Shown here: in pieces, positions 34,854 through 43,234 of the stretch | How the letters are laid out: every line of letters begins with the position of its first letter | How positions within the stretch are numbered: position 1 is the stretch's first letter | Assembly: GCA_030684395.1 (NCBI GenBank) | Contig: JAUXTT010000017.1 | Location: 434,001 to 498,000, forward strand | DNA from: Bacteroidota bacterium | Lineage (GTDB): Bacteria; Bacteroidota; Bacteroidia; B-17B0; Aurantibacillaceae | DNA: 64,000 nucleotides | Reading direction: 5' to 3' | Position numbers and translations under genes: made by a program | The notes under the pieces: generated by a model | Told to the model about the DNA's origin: nothing | What the model saw: only the letters and a program-made list of their open reading frames with translations | Database searches by the model: none

Positions 34854-36458
34854 ATGTTAACAGAAGAAATAGCCGACGCAATAGAGCTTACCGCCAAATT
34901 AATGGAGCTGCATGGTGAAAACCAATTCAAAGTAAAAGCCTTGGCAGCAGCAGCATTTAGACTTTCTAAAACACACATGGATCTAAGTGGAAAAACTTTA
35001 GAAGAGTTGGAAGCCATGGAAGGTGTTGGAAAAAGCATTGCAGGAAAAATATTGGAATTACAGGAAACCGGTACCACAAAAGAACTGGAAACTATCAAAG
35101 CCAAAACTCCTGCAGGTTTAATTGATGTGATGGATGTAAAAGGTCTTGGTCCAAAAAAAGTTGCCTTGCTTTGGAAAGAATTAGGAATAGAATCGGTTGG
35201 TGAGTTATTGTACGCTTGTAATGAAAACAGATTGATTACCATTAAAGGTTTCGGAGCAAAAACACAGGAAGAAGTAAAAAAGAACATTGAATTTAAAAGT
35301 CAGAATCAAAATAAATTTCATTACGCATTTGCATCACAAATTGGAAACAATTTTATAAAAGCGATCTCTGTAAAACTTCCAGGCATTCTGATCTCCTTTA
35401 CCGGAGCCCTTCACAGAAAATGTGAAGTGGTAGATACTATTGACATATTAGTTGAAGAAGAACATTTCGAAAAGATCAACGACTTTGCAGTTAAACAACC
35501 TTATCCATTTGTAATTCACTCTTCTCCAGCAGAAAACTTCTATTACAACTTAGTAGTTGGCTCTTCTACTGATGCTCACATTCAACTTACAGGAATGCTG
35601 GATCTCCCCGAGCAGGAACAAGGTAGCGAAGAGGAAGTGTATGATGATCTGCAATTACAATATATTGAACCTGAGTTAAGAGAAGGCTTGACTGAGGTTT
35701 CTTTAGCAGAGAAAAACGAAATCCCAAAACTTATTGAATTCACTGATCTGCGGGGCAGTTTACACAATCACTCCACATATAGCGACGGTGTAAGCACCTT
35801 AAAAGAAATGGCGCTTGAATGTAAAAGTCTAGGCTACGAATATTTCGGAATTTGCGACCACTCTCAAACAGCAGTGTATGCAGGTGGTTTGAAGCCGGAA
35901 ACAATTCTTATCCAACAAAAAGAAATTGATAAACTAAATAGTGAACTCGGTCCATTCAAAATTTTAAAAGGAATTGAATCCGACATATTAGGTGATGGCA
36001 GTCTGGATTACACCGAAGACATTTTAAAAACATTTGATTTCGTTGTTGCTTCTATTCATCAGGGGTTTAAGATGGATGAAGAAAGAGCAACGAATCGTTT
36101 GATAAAAGCAATTGAAAATCCTTATACTAAAATCTTAGGCCATCCTACAGGACGTTTGTTATTAGCGCGTCCGGGCTATCCTATCGATCATAAAAAAGTA
36201 ATTGATGCCTGTGCTGCCAATGGAGTTGCAATAGAACTCAACGCGCATCCTTACCGTTTGGATGTAGACTGGAGATGGATCCCGTATTGTATAGAAAAAA
36301 ACGTAATGGTTTCCATTAACCCTGATGCCCACGCTACAGCCGGCTTCCATGATATGTATTACGGAACCTGCGCTGCACGTAAAGGAATGTTGACCAAGGA
36401 GTTTTGTTTGAACAGTTTGGGGTTGAAAGAAATTGAAGAGTGGTTCAAGAAAAAATAG
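34854..36458 (+). CDS. polX: PolX-family protein: HhH - degenerate pol beta palm - PHP phosphoesterase
   Basis: 534 aa, against about 570 for typical PolX. Two helix-hairpin-helix segments (EGVGKSIAGKI at 56-66; VKGLGPKKVALL at 95-106). The palm motif that normally reads GSxRRGxxxxGDxDxL is GALHRKCEVVDTIDIL (184-199): the first catalytic Asp is Thr195, only Asp197 remains, and the FTGS motif is replaced by VVGSSTDAHI. The PHP domain is intact (LHNHSTYSDG, GICDHSQ, GIESDI, ASIHQG, GHPTGR, ELNAHPYRLD, NPDAHA), so 3'-5' exonuclease or AP-site activity is likely while polymerase activity is doubtful. It probably acts in base excision repair. Confidence 0.9.
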   Translation: MLTEEIADAIELTAKLMELHGENQFKVKALAAAAFRLSKTHMDLSGKTLEELEAMEGVGKSIAGKILELQETGTTKELETIKAKTPAGLIDVMDVKGLGPKKVALLWKELGIESVGELLYACNENRLITIKGFGAKTQEEVKKNIEFKSQNQNKFHYAFASQIGNNFIKAISVKLPGILISFTGALHRKCEVVDTIDILVEEEHFEKINDFAVKQPYPFVIHSSPAENFYYNLVVGSSTDAHIQLTGMLDLPEQEQGSEEEVYDDLQLQYIEPELREGLTEVSLAEKNEIPKLIEFTDLRGSLHNHSTYSDGVSTLKEMALECKSLGYEYFGICDHSQTAVYAGGLKPETILIQQKEIDKLNSELGPFKILKGIESDILGDGSLDYTEDILKTFDFVVASIHQGFKMDEERATNRLIKAIENPYTKILGHPTGRLLLARPGYPIDHKKVIDACAANGVAIELNAHPYRLDVDWRWIPYCIEKNVMVSINPDAHATAGFHDMYYGTCAARKGMLTKEFCLNSLGLKEIEEWFKKK

Positions 36459-36480
36459 TCTCCCACAATAAATTAAACAG

Positions 36481-36488
36481 TATTTTTG
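36481..36488 (+). promoter_or_regulatory. -7 box of the TPR-PP2C gene
   Basis: TATTTTTG fits TAnnTTTG and lies 33 bases before the ATG at 36522. The longer open frame from 36486 begins inside this box and is therefore unlikely. Confidence 0.5.
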
Positions 36489-36521
36489 CTCACCATAATT
36501 TACATACGAGTCGCAGCAACA

Positions 36522-38534
36522 ATGAATCGCATTTCTTATCTTTTTCTGTTTATTTTCTTAGGCATGGTTTCTTCTGCGCAAAAGTCTGATTCTCTATGGA
36601 AAATATTTAATGATAAAACTCAACACGATACTGTCAGGTTAATTGCAATAGATAAGTTAGCTTTTAGTTTTCAGCGAAACGAGCCTGACTCAACTCTTAT
36701 ATACGCTCAACTGGAACTTGATTTCGCAATAAAAACAAACCATAAAAAAGAGCAGGCGAGGGCCCTTAATAATTTTGGAGTAGCGCATTTTAGTAAAGAT
36801 AATTATGCAAAAGCTCTCGATTATTATCAAAAAAGCTTGAAGATAAGAGAAGAGTTAAATGACAAATCGGGAATAGCCAATTCGCTTAATAACATTGGCC
36901 TTCTTTATAACGATTGGAAAAATCATGAATTAGCTCTCGAGTACTATTTCAAAGCGCTAAAAATAAGGCAGGAGATTGGTGAAAAAAACGGTATTGCTTC
37001 CTGCTACAAAAACATTGGAAGCTCTTATAATAGCTTAAAAGATCAAAAAAAAGCTTTAGAGCATTATCATCTCGCTGTGCAAGCTGCTGAAAACTTGGGC
37101 GATAAAAGGCTACAGTCTTCGTGCTTTAATAATATCGGTAATGTTTATCTTAATCAACACCTGCTCGATACGGCAATAATTTATTTTTTGAAAGCCTATG
37201 ACTTAAGTATGATTACGGGCGATAAAAGAACAAGAGCTACCTGCTGTATAAATTTAGGCAGTAGTTATTTGGAATTAAAAAACTACAAAAAAGCAATGTA
37301 CTATTCCGAAATGGCACTTGCATTAGGAAAAGAGCTAAACAGCAAAGATAAAATGCGCTATGCCTACAAAGATCTTTCTGATATTTATGCTAATGCTAAC
37401 GACTACAAAAAGGCTTATAACAATTACCTTTTGTATGATAAACTAACCGATAGCATTTTTAATGCAGAAAGTTCCCAACAATTCAGTGACCTGAAAACGC
37501 AATTTGAAGTGGAGAAAAAGGAGGCGGAGCTTAAAGTAAAAAGTGAAGCAGAGATCGAAAAACAAAAAGTCCTTGCGGCTGAAGAAAAAACACAGCAACG
37601 AATCATTACTTTTTCGGTAAGTGGAATTTTGATTGTAGTAATAGTCTTCTCCTTCTTTTTATACAAACGTTTCCGAATCACTGATCAACAAAGAAAGATC
37701 ATTGAGATAAAAAACACTGAAACAGAAGCTCAGAAACACTTGATAGAAGAAAAACAACGTGAAATAATTGACAGTTTAACTTACGCAAAGCGACTTCAGC
37801 AAGCCATCTTACCTCCAATAAAATCCATTGATGAAGTCCTATCCGAAAACTTTGTTCTGTATTTACCTAAGGATATTATTGCCGGAGATTTTTATTGGAT
37901 GCACGATTCTCCTGATACTATTTTTATTGCGGTCGCTGATTGCACCGGTCATGGTGTGCCCGGTGCAATGGTTTCGGTAGTTTGTAGTAATGCACTCAAC
38001 AGAGCTGTAAGCGAATTCGGAATTCTGGATACCGGAAAAATTTTGGATACCACTAAACAATTGGTTTTAGAAACCTTTGAAAAGAGCGGCGAAGAAATTA
38101 AAGACGGAATGGATATCTCTTTATTGGCTATTCATAAAAAAACCGGACAGATCGAATGGAGTGGCGCCAATAATCCACTTTGGTACATTAGCGAAAATCA
38201 ATTGCATATTATCAAGGCCGACAAACAACCCGTAGGAAAAACAGATCATTCTAAACCTTTTACAACACAACAGGTTCCGTGCATTAAAGGAAGTGTTTTC
38301 TATCTTATCACGGATGGATACGCAGATCAGTTTGGCGGACCGAAAGCCCGCCTGAACGAAGGTACATTCGGGCAGGGAAAAAAATTCAAGCACAAACAAA
38401 TGCAGGAATTATTATTATCCAATCATGCCTTGCCAATGAATGAGCAAAAAACAATTCTTAAAAAAGCTTTGAATGACTGGAAGGGAAGTTTGGAACAAGT
38501 GGATGATGTGTGTGTGATTGGTATAATGATATAA
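36522..38534 (+). CDS. TPR - transmembrane - SpoIIE/PP2C serine phosphatase
   Basis: 670 aa. A signal peptide (MNRISYLFLFIFLGMVSSAQ) and about six periplasmic TPR repeats with the pattern ALDYYQKSLKIREELNDKSG are followed by a coiled coil, one transmembrane helix (FSVSGILIVVIVFSFFLY) and a coiled linker ending DSLTYAKRLQQAILPP. The cytoplasmic SpoIIE-type PP2C domain has AGDFYW, DCTGHGVPGAMVS, GMDISLLAI, and a final QVDDVCVIGI with metal-binding aspartates. It probably dephosphorylates an anti-sigma-antagonist-like partner in response to envelope signals. Residues 609-618 (ARLNEGTFGQ) come from a repeat inserted in the FGGPK/GKKFK loop, in frame. Confidence 0.9.
   Translation: MNRISYLFLFIFLGMVSSAQKSDSLWKIFNDKTQHDTVRLIAIDKLAFSFQRNEPDSTLIYAQLELDFAIKTNHKKEQARALNNFGVAHFSKDNYAKALDYYQKSLKIREELNDKSGIANSLNNIGLLYNDWKNHELALEYYFKALKIRQEIGEKNGIASCYKNIGSSYNSLKDQKKALEHYHLAVQAAENLGDKRLQSSCFNNIGNVYLNQHLLDTAIIYFLKAYDLSMITGDKRTRATCCINLGSSYLELKNYKKAMYYSEMALALGKELNSKDKMRYAYKDLSDIYANANDYKKAYNNYLLYDKLTDSIFNAESSQQFSDLKTQFEVEKKEAELKVKSEAEIEKQKVLAAEEKTQQRIITFSVSGILIVVIVFSFFLYKRFRITDQQRKIIEIKNTETEAQKHLIEEKQREIIDSLTYAKRLQQAILPPIKSIDEVLSENFVLYLPKDIIAGDFYWMHDSPDTIFIAVADCTGHGVPGAMVSVVCSNALNRAVSEFGILDTGKILDTTKQLVLETFEKSGEEIKDGMDISLLAIHKKTGQIEWSGANNPLWYISENQLHIIKADKQPVGKTDHSKPFTTQQVPCIKGSVFYLITDGYADQFGGPKARLNEGTFGQGKKFKHKQMQELLLSNHALPMNEQKTILKKALNDWKGSLEQVDDVCVIGIMI
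38347..38376. repeat. 30-bp palindromic repeat inside the PP2C coding region
   Basis: CCCGCCTGAACGAA pairs with TTCGGGCAGG. It is the inverse of the intergenic copy at 34738-34767, with 26 of 30 positions identical. Removing 30 bases restores the GGPKGKKFK sequence usual for this phosphatase family, so it is an in-frame insertion. Confidence 0.8.
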
Positions 38535-38536
38535 AA

Positions 38537-38869
38537 TCACAACTCCTTCTTCAACTCCAGCAAAGCCTCTTTCAGCTTCTTCAACTTATCTATAGCTTCC
38601 GCGTTTTTGTTGATCTTAGTTGTAGAAACCTTTGCTCCTTTTAAATGTTCTTTAGCTCCTTGTAGTGTGAAGCCTTTGTCTTTTACCAAATGGTAGATCA
38701 CACGAAAGTTCTCAATATCCTTTTTTGTGAACAGGCGATTTCCTTTTTTGTTTTTTTGAGGTTTGATAATATCAAACTCCTTTTCCCAAAAACGAATGAG
38801 TGAGGTGTTTACATCAAACATCTCTGCCACTTCACCAATTGAGTAATATAATTTTTCTGTTTCTTCCAT
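38537..38869 (-). CDS. MerR family transcriptional regulator
   Basis: 110 aa. The N-terminal winged helix has YYSIGEVAEMFDVNTSLIRFWEKEF and NRLFTKKDIENFRVIYHLV; the C-terminus is a helix (AIDKLKKLKEALLELKKEL) for dimerisation. There is no separate effector domain, so it belongs to the short MerR type common in Bacteroidota, often next to radC. It begins 3 bases after the radC stop and is therefore cotranscribed with it. The target is unknown. Confidence 0.88.
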   Translation of the reverse strand: MEETEKLYYSIGEVAEMFDVNTSLIRFWEKEFDIIKPQKNKKGNRLFTKKDIENFRVIYHLVKDKGFTLQGAKEHLKGAKVSTTKINKNAEAIDKLKKLKEALLELKKEL

Positions 38870-38872
38870 GAA

Positions 38873-39640
38873 TTAATTCATCATGCCTTCATCTGCAAAG
38901 CTGTAATAATTATTTTCACCTACTATGATATGATCGAATACGCTAATGTCAAACAATTTTCCTGCCTCCCGCAATTTCTTAGTGAGGCGAATATCGTCCT
39001 CACTTGCTTTCAAATTTCCGGAAGGATGATTGTGAGCAAGCACTATTGATGATGCTCCATGTAACAAAGCAGGTTTAAAAACCAAACGCGCATCAACCAA
39101 TGTTGCATTGATCCCGCCTTTACTCACGCACTCTGATTTCAAAACCGCATTGGCCCTGTTCAGCATCAGGATCCAGAATTCTTCGTGCGGTAAGTCGCTT
39201 AAAAATGCTTTTATCACTTCATAAGCTGCCTGGCTCGATTTAATAACTACCCGCTCACTGTTTCCAGTTTCCTTTTTTCTTCTTCCTAATTCTAAGGCTG
39301 CGGTAATAGTAATGGCTTTTGCCTCACCAATACCTTTAAATTCACACAATTCTTTAATGCTCAATTTCGCAAGTGCGTTTAAATCATTATTGTATTTACG
39401 CAAAATCCGCTGCGCCAGATGCACCGCACTCTCATTTTTTGATCCGGAACCTATCAAAATAGCAAGCAACTCAGCATCCGAAAGTGAATGTCTTCCTTTC
39501 AGCATTAATTTTTCACGCGGGCGATCATCTTCCGCCAAATGTTTTATTGAGGTATAGCTTTCCAAATCGAAGACTAAAATAATCGTCCTTGGTTTTATTA
39601 CCAATTTTTCGGCGTACGTTTTATGATTTTCAATTAACAA
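38873..39640 (-). CDS. radC: RadC family JAB1/MPN-domain protein
   Basis: 255 aa from the ATG at 39640. Most RadC proteins are about 230 aa and begin at the equivalent of ESYTSIKHLAEDDRPREKL, so a TTG at 39565 is a plausible alternative start. An HhH region (IKELCEFKGIGEAKA) is followed by the MPN metalloprotease-like domain with the JAMM residues in LAHNHPSGNLKASEDD. The biochemical function of RadC is unsettled, and a direct role in repair is doubtful. It is divergent from the MFS transporter gene. Confidence 0.93.
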   Translation of the reverse strand: MLIENHKTYAEKLVIKPRTIILVFDLESYTSIKHLAEDDRPREKLMLKGRHSLSDAELLAILIGSGSKNESAVHLAQRILRKYNNDLNALAKLSIKELCEFKGIGEAKAITITAALELGRRKKETGNSERVVIKSSQAAYEVIKAFLSDLPHEEFWILMLNRANAVLKSECVSKGGINATLVDARLVFKPALLHGASSIVLAHNHPSGNLKASEDDIRLTKKLREAGKLFDISVFDHIIVGENNYYSFADEGMMN

Positions 39641-39648
39641 TTTAGCTA

Positions 39649-39656
39649 CTTTTGCA
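39649..39656 (+). promoter_or_regulatory. -7 box of the MFS transporter gene (leaderless)
   Basis: TACTTTTG ends 3 bases before the GTG at 39660, so transcription would begin at or within a base or two of the start codon. Confidence 0.4.
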
Positions 39657-39659
39657 ATT

Positions 39660-40919
39660 GTGTTTAAAAGCCTCTCTAAAGAATCTCTCCAGGTATTCCT
39701 GCTAAAAGACTACCGCAATTTTGTTCTTGGCAGGTTCTTGCTTACTCTTGCCATTCAGATGCAAATGACCACTATTGGTCTACAGGCATATTATGAATAC
39801 GGGAAAGATTACTTTGTTTTAGGTTTAGTAAGTTTGTTTGAGGCCATTCCTTTTATCATCTCTTGCTTTTTTGCAGGCCACGCAGCGGATGTATACAGCA
39901 GAAGAAAAATTATTCTGATCGGGACTTTTTGTTTGCTGCTTGGATCTGTTTTATTGTACGCCTTTTGTTTACCTTCCTTTCGCTTTTTGAAAGAGTATTC
40001 CTATTACCCTTTGTTGAGTGTAGTTGTGATTTTTGGAGTTACCCGTGCATTCCTTGCCTCCTCCATGGCTCCTTTTATGTCGCAGTTAACAGAACGCAGC
40101 ATGTACACACACGCTGCAACCTGGAACAGCACCTTCTGGCACATCGGCGCTATCCTCGGACCGGTAGTTGCAGCCGGAATTTATGGTTATAACAATGAAT
40201 TAAATGCTAAAGCAACTTATCTTGTAAATTGTCTTTTGTTCGTCGCCGGAGCAATAGCCTTTCTCCGCATCAGTGAAAAAGCTACTGAGAGAAGCAAAGA
40301 AGAAACAATAATGGAAAGCCTTAAAGCCGGATTGAAATTCGTTTTCAAAACAAAAATGCTCTTAAGTGCATTATCACTCGATCTGTTTGCGGTATTATTT
40401 GGCGGGGCAGTTGTGATCCTACCTGCTTTTAATGACCAGATTTTACATTGCGACCCCGAAGCTTTTGGTTTATTAAGAACTTCTCCTGCTATTGGAGCAG
40501 TAATTTCAGCATTAATCATGGCATTTTATCCGCCACGGAAAAAAGCGGGAAGAGATCTTTTATTAGGCGTTATTGGATTTGGGATATTCACCATCGCATT
40601 TGCATTTTGTACTAATTACTGGTTAGCCTTTTTTATGCTGGCAATGACAGGAGCTTTTGATAACATCAGCGTAGTTGTTCGTCACAGCATTTTACAATTA
40701 ATGACGCCCGATAATATGCGTGGAAGAGTTTCTGCCGTGAATAGTATTTTTATCGGATCATCTAATGAAATTGGCGGAGTTGAATCCAGTATTGCTGCAA
40801 AGGCTATGGGATTGGTTCCTTCTATTGTTTTTGGCGGAGGAATGACAATTATTACCGTTGCAGTTATTAATCGTTTGAACAAAAAATTGAAAAAGTTGGA
40901 TATTTCGAAATATCAATAA
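39660..40919 (+). CDS. MFS transporter (EntS/MFS_3-like)
   Basis: 419 aa from GTG. About 12 transmembrane helices, with the cytoplasmic loop 2-3 motif GHAADVYSRRKII (motif A) and a typical FGGAVVILPAF and GAFDNISVVVRHSILQLMTPDNMRGRVSA, which resembles the enterobactin-exporter branch. It is probably an efflux carrier; its substrate cannot be told. Its stop codon is immediately followed, with no gap, by the stop codon of the convergent ABC transporter gene, so the two messages must overlap at their ends. Confidence 0.88.
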   Translation: MFKSLSKESLQVFLLKDYRNFVLGRFLLTLAIQMQMTTIGLQAYYEYGKDYFVLGLVSLFEAIPFIISCFFAGHAADVYSRRKIILIGTFCLLLGSVLLYAFCLPSFRFLKEYSYYPLLSVVVIFGVTRAFLASSMAPFMSQLTERSMYTHAATWNSTFWHIGAILGPVVAAGIYGYNNELNAKATYLVNCLLFVAGAIAFLRISEKATERSKEETIMESLKAGLKFVFKTKMLLSALSLDLFAVLFGGAVVILPAFNDQILHCDPEAFGLLRTSPAIGAVISALIMAFYPPRKKAGRDLLLGVIGFGIFTIAFAFCTNYWLAFFMLAMTGAFDNISVVVRHSILQLMTPDNMRGRVSAVNSIFIGSSNEIGGVESSIAAKAMGLVPSIVFGGGMTIITVAVINRLNKKLKKLDISKYQ

Positions 40920-42665
40920 TCACAAAGTCTGCAACCTGCTCAACTCTGCATACGAACCATTCAAAGCAAGCAATTCTTCGTGAGAACCTTGTTCAGTAAT
41001 CACACCGTCCTTTAAGTAAAGAATTTTATCGGCGTGTTTAATACTGCTTACCCGATGACTGATAATAACAGAAGACCTTCCTTTCATAATACGTTTTAAA
41101 TTAGTAACTATCTTGTCTTCTGTTTCAGTATCCACAGCACTCAAACAATCATCAAATATCAAAAGTTCCGGTTCCTTAATAATCGCCCGTGCGATAGAGA
41201 TCCTTTGTTTTTGTCCGCCCGAAAGTGTTACCCCTCTCTCTCCTACAACTGTTTCATAGGTATGAGGGAAATCAATAATGTTACTGTGTACTTCTGCATC
41301 CTTTGCTGCCTGCACCACTAATTCGTCAAGTGCTTGTCCGTTGGTTTTAACACCAAAAGCAATATTGTTTTTTACCGTATCCGAAAACAAAAATACTTCC
41401 TGAGGAACATAACCTGTTTTACTTCTCAATTGGTGCAAATTCACTTTGGTAATATCTTCCGTGTTCACTAAAATGGATCCCGAATTTATATCGTACATAC
41501 GGGTGAGTAAACTTGCCACTGTAGATTTACCCGAACCTGTTGGGCCGGTAATAGCTACGGTTTCACCTTGCTTAATGGTAAAGGAAATATTTTTTAATGC
41601 CTGCACTTTTGTGTCTTCATAAGTGAATGAAACATTTTTAAACTCGATAGAGCCAACACTTGGTAAATCTTTTTCCGTAGGATTTTTAATAGCAGGCTCT
41701 GTTTGCAAAAACTCGTTGATTCGGGTTTGCGAAGCTGCTGCACGTTGTATCAGGGATGTGATCCAACCCAAGGACGCAAAGGGCCAGGTGAGTTTGTAAA
41801 CAAGAAAAATAAACTGTGTGATAATTCCGATCTCCAAAATTTCACCATTAATATATTGCTTCCCTCCAAAATAAATAACAGCCATCAAACTAAGCCCAAT
41901 CATTAATGTAATAAAGGGATGAAACGCAGCTTCCGTCCTATTAAGGCTTAAAGCTGCCAATCTGTATTTAGAAGCCTTTTCATAGAACATCGAAGTGAAG
42001 AATTTTTCTTTCCCATAAGCTTTTATCACTCGGATTCCTGAAAACGATTCCTGTGCCTGTGAAGTAAGCTGAGAAAGATCCTCCTGAACTTTGGTGCTTT
42101 TCCTACCGATCATTTCGCTTACTTTAAAGATCACAACCGACAATATTGGAAGAGGAATAAAAACAACGAGCGTAAGAAACGCATCCTGCCTCAACATAAA
42201 AAACAAGCCGGTTGCAATAGTAAAAAAAGTATCTACAATGTACATTACGGCCGGACCAATATACATGCGCACCTTTCCAACATCCTCACTAATGCGGTTC
42301 ATCAAATCACCCGTGTTATTCTGTTTGTAAAAAGCTATATCCAGTTTTTGATAATGTTCGTAAATATCATTTTTAAGATCCGCTTCAATTAATCTCGACA
42401 AAACAATAACAAACTGACGTTTCAGGAACATAAAAAAACCACCTCCAAGCGCAAGAAGTAATAAAATACTCGCCATCATTAAAATGGAACTTTCGCTTGC
42501 CGGTTTTTTTCCGCTTACAATTTTTTCGAATTCGTTGGTTGCCTCTCTGATTGCTTCCCCCTGGCTGATGAGAAGAATGTTGTTGATTGCAACAAACAAA
42601 AATCCCAAAAGCAATCTATACTTATAACGGAAAAAATATTTATTTAGGTAGCGTAATGAGCCCAT
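40920..42665 (-). CDS. ABC exporter, fused permease and ATPase (lipid/multidrug type)
   Basis: 581 aa half-transporter. Six transmembrane helices (about 1-320), then the ATPase: Walker A GPTGSGKST, Q loop YVPQEVFLF, signature LSGGQKQR, Walker B LLIFDDCLSAVD, H loop ISHRVSS. It belongs to the MsbA/LmrA group and probably works as a homodimer. The second residue after Walker B Asp is the usual acidic position, here D-C rather than D-E, which would reduce ATP hydrolysis in one model; many members have this and depend on a partner, so a heterodimer is possible. Confidence 0.9.
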   Translation of the reverse strand: MGSLRYLNKYFFRYKYRLLLGFLFVAINNILLISQGEAIREATNEFEKIVSGKKPASESSILMMASILLLLALGGGFFMFLKRQFVIVLSRLIEADLKNDIYEHYQKLDIAFYKQNNTGDLMNRISEDVGKVRMYIGPAVMYIVDTFFTIATGLFFMLRQDAFLTLVVFIPLPILSVVIFKVSEMIGRKSTKVQEDLSQLTSQAQESFSGIRVIKAYGKEKFFTSMFYEKASKYRLAALSLNRTEAAFHPFITLMIGLSLMAVIYFGGKQYINGEILEIGIITQFIFLVYKLTWPFASLGWITSLIQRAAASQTRINEFLQTEPAIKNPTEKDLPSVGSIEFKNVSFTYEDTKVQALKNISFTIKQGETVAITGPTGSGKSTVASLLTRMYDINSGSILVNTEDITKVNLHQLRSKTGYVPQEVFLFSDTVKNNIAFGVKTNGQALDELVVQAAKDAEVHSNIIDFPHTYETVVGERGVTLSGGQKQRISIARAIIKEPELLIFDDCLSAVDTETEDKIVTNLKRIMKGRSSVIISHRVSSIKHADKILYLKDGVITEQGSHEELLALNGSYAELSRLQTL

Positions 42666-42835
42666 GGAAGGTACAAAGGTAAGGTTTTATGATTGAACAC
42701 TGAAAACCGTAAATTGAACATTGAAAATGTTTATAATTTTACCTTTTCATTTATCAATTCTCAATTTTACCCCACCTAATACTTTCCTTATTTGTTATTA
42801 AACCGTACCTTTACGACATTCCAACTCGTACTAAA

Positions 42836-43228
42836 ATGACAACAAAATTAATAATTGTATTCCTCCTTGTTATAGGTTCTTTCAGTAATATGAACGCACA
42901 AAAAACAGGGTACAAAAATGTGGGCGCAGCAGAGTTTAAGTCTTTAATGGAAAAAAAGAAAGGCGTACTGATCGATCTCCGTACTCCTGACGAGATAAAA
43001 AAAGGAAAAATAAAAGGCGCAGAGGAAATTGATTTTTTTGCTGCCGATGCCGAACGTAAAATAACAAAACTGAATAAAAAGAAAACCTATTATATTTATT
43101 GTGCCGGCGGAGGAAGAAGTGGTGATTGTGCCGAGCTAATGGTAAAGAACGGATTTAAGAATATAGTGAATCTGGAAAAAGGTTTTTCAGATTGGAAAAA
43201 AGCAGGGTTTGAAATTGAGACTAAATAA
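42836..43228 (+). CDS. Exported rhodanese-like domain protein
   Basis: 130 aa. Signal peptide MTTKLIIVFLLVIGSFSNMNAQ, then a single rhodanese domain with the loop YCAGGGRSGDCAELM, in which Cys is the sulfur-carrying residue, and the start motif LIDLRTPDEIKKGKIKGA. It should act in the periplasm. It is 6 bases upstream of dxr, and may be cotranscribed with it. TACCTTTA at 42806-42813 is a near-match -7 box. Confidence 0.9.
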   Translation: MTTKLIIVFLLVIGSFSNMNAQKTGYKNVGAAEFKSLMEKKKGVLIDLRTPDEIKKGKIKGAEEIDFFAADAERKITKLNKKKTYYIYCAGGGRSGDCAELMVKNGFKNIVNLEKGFSDWKKAGFEIETK

Positions 43229-43234
43229 AAGAGG

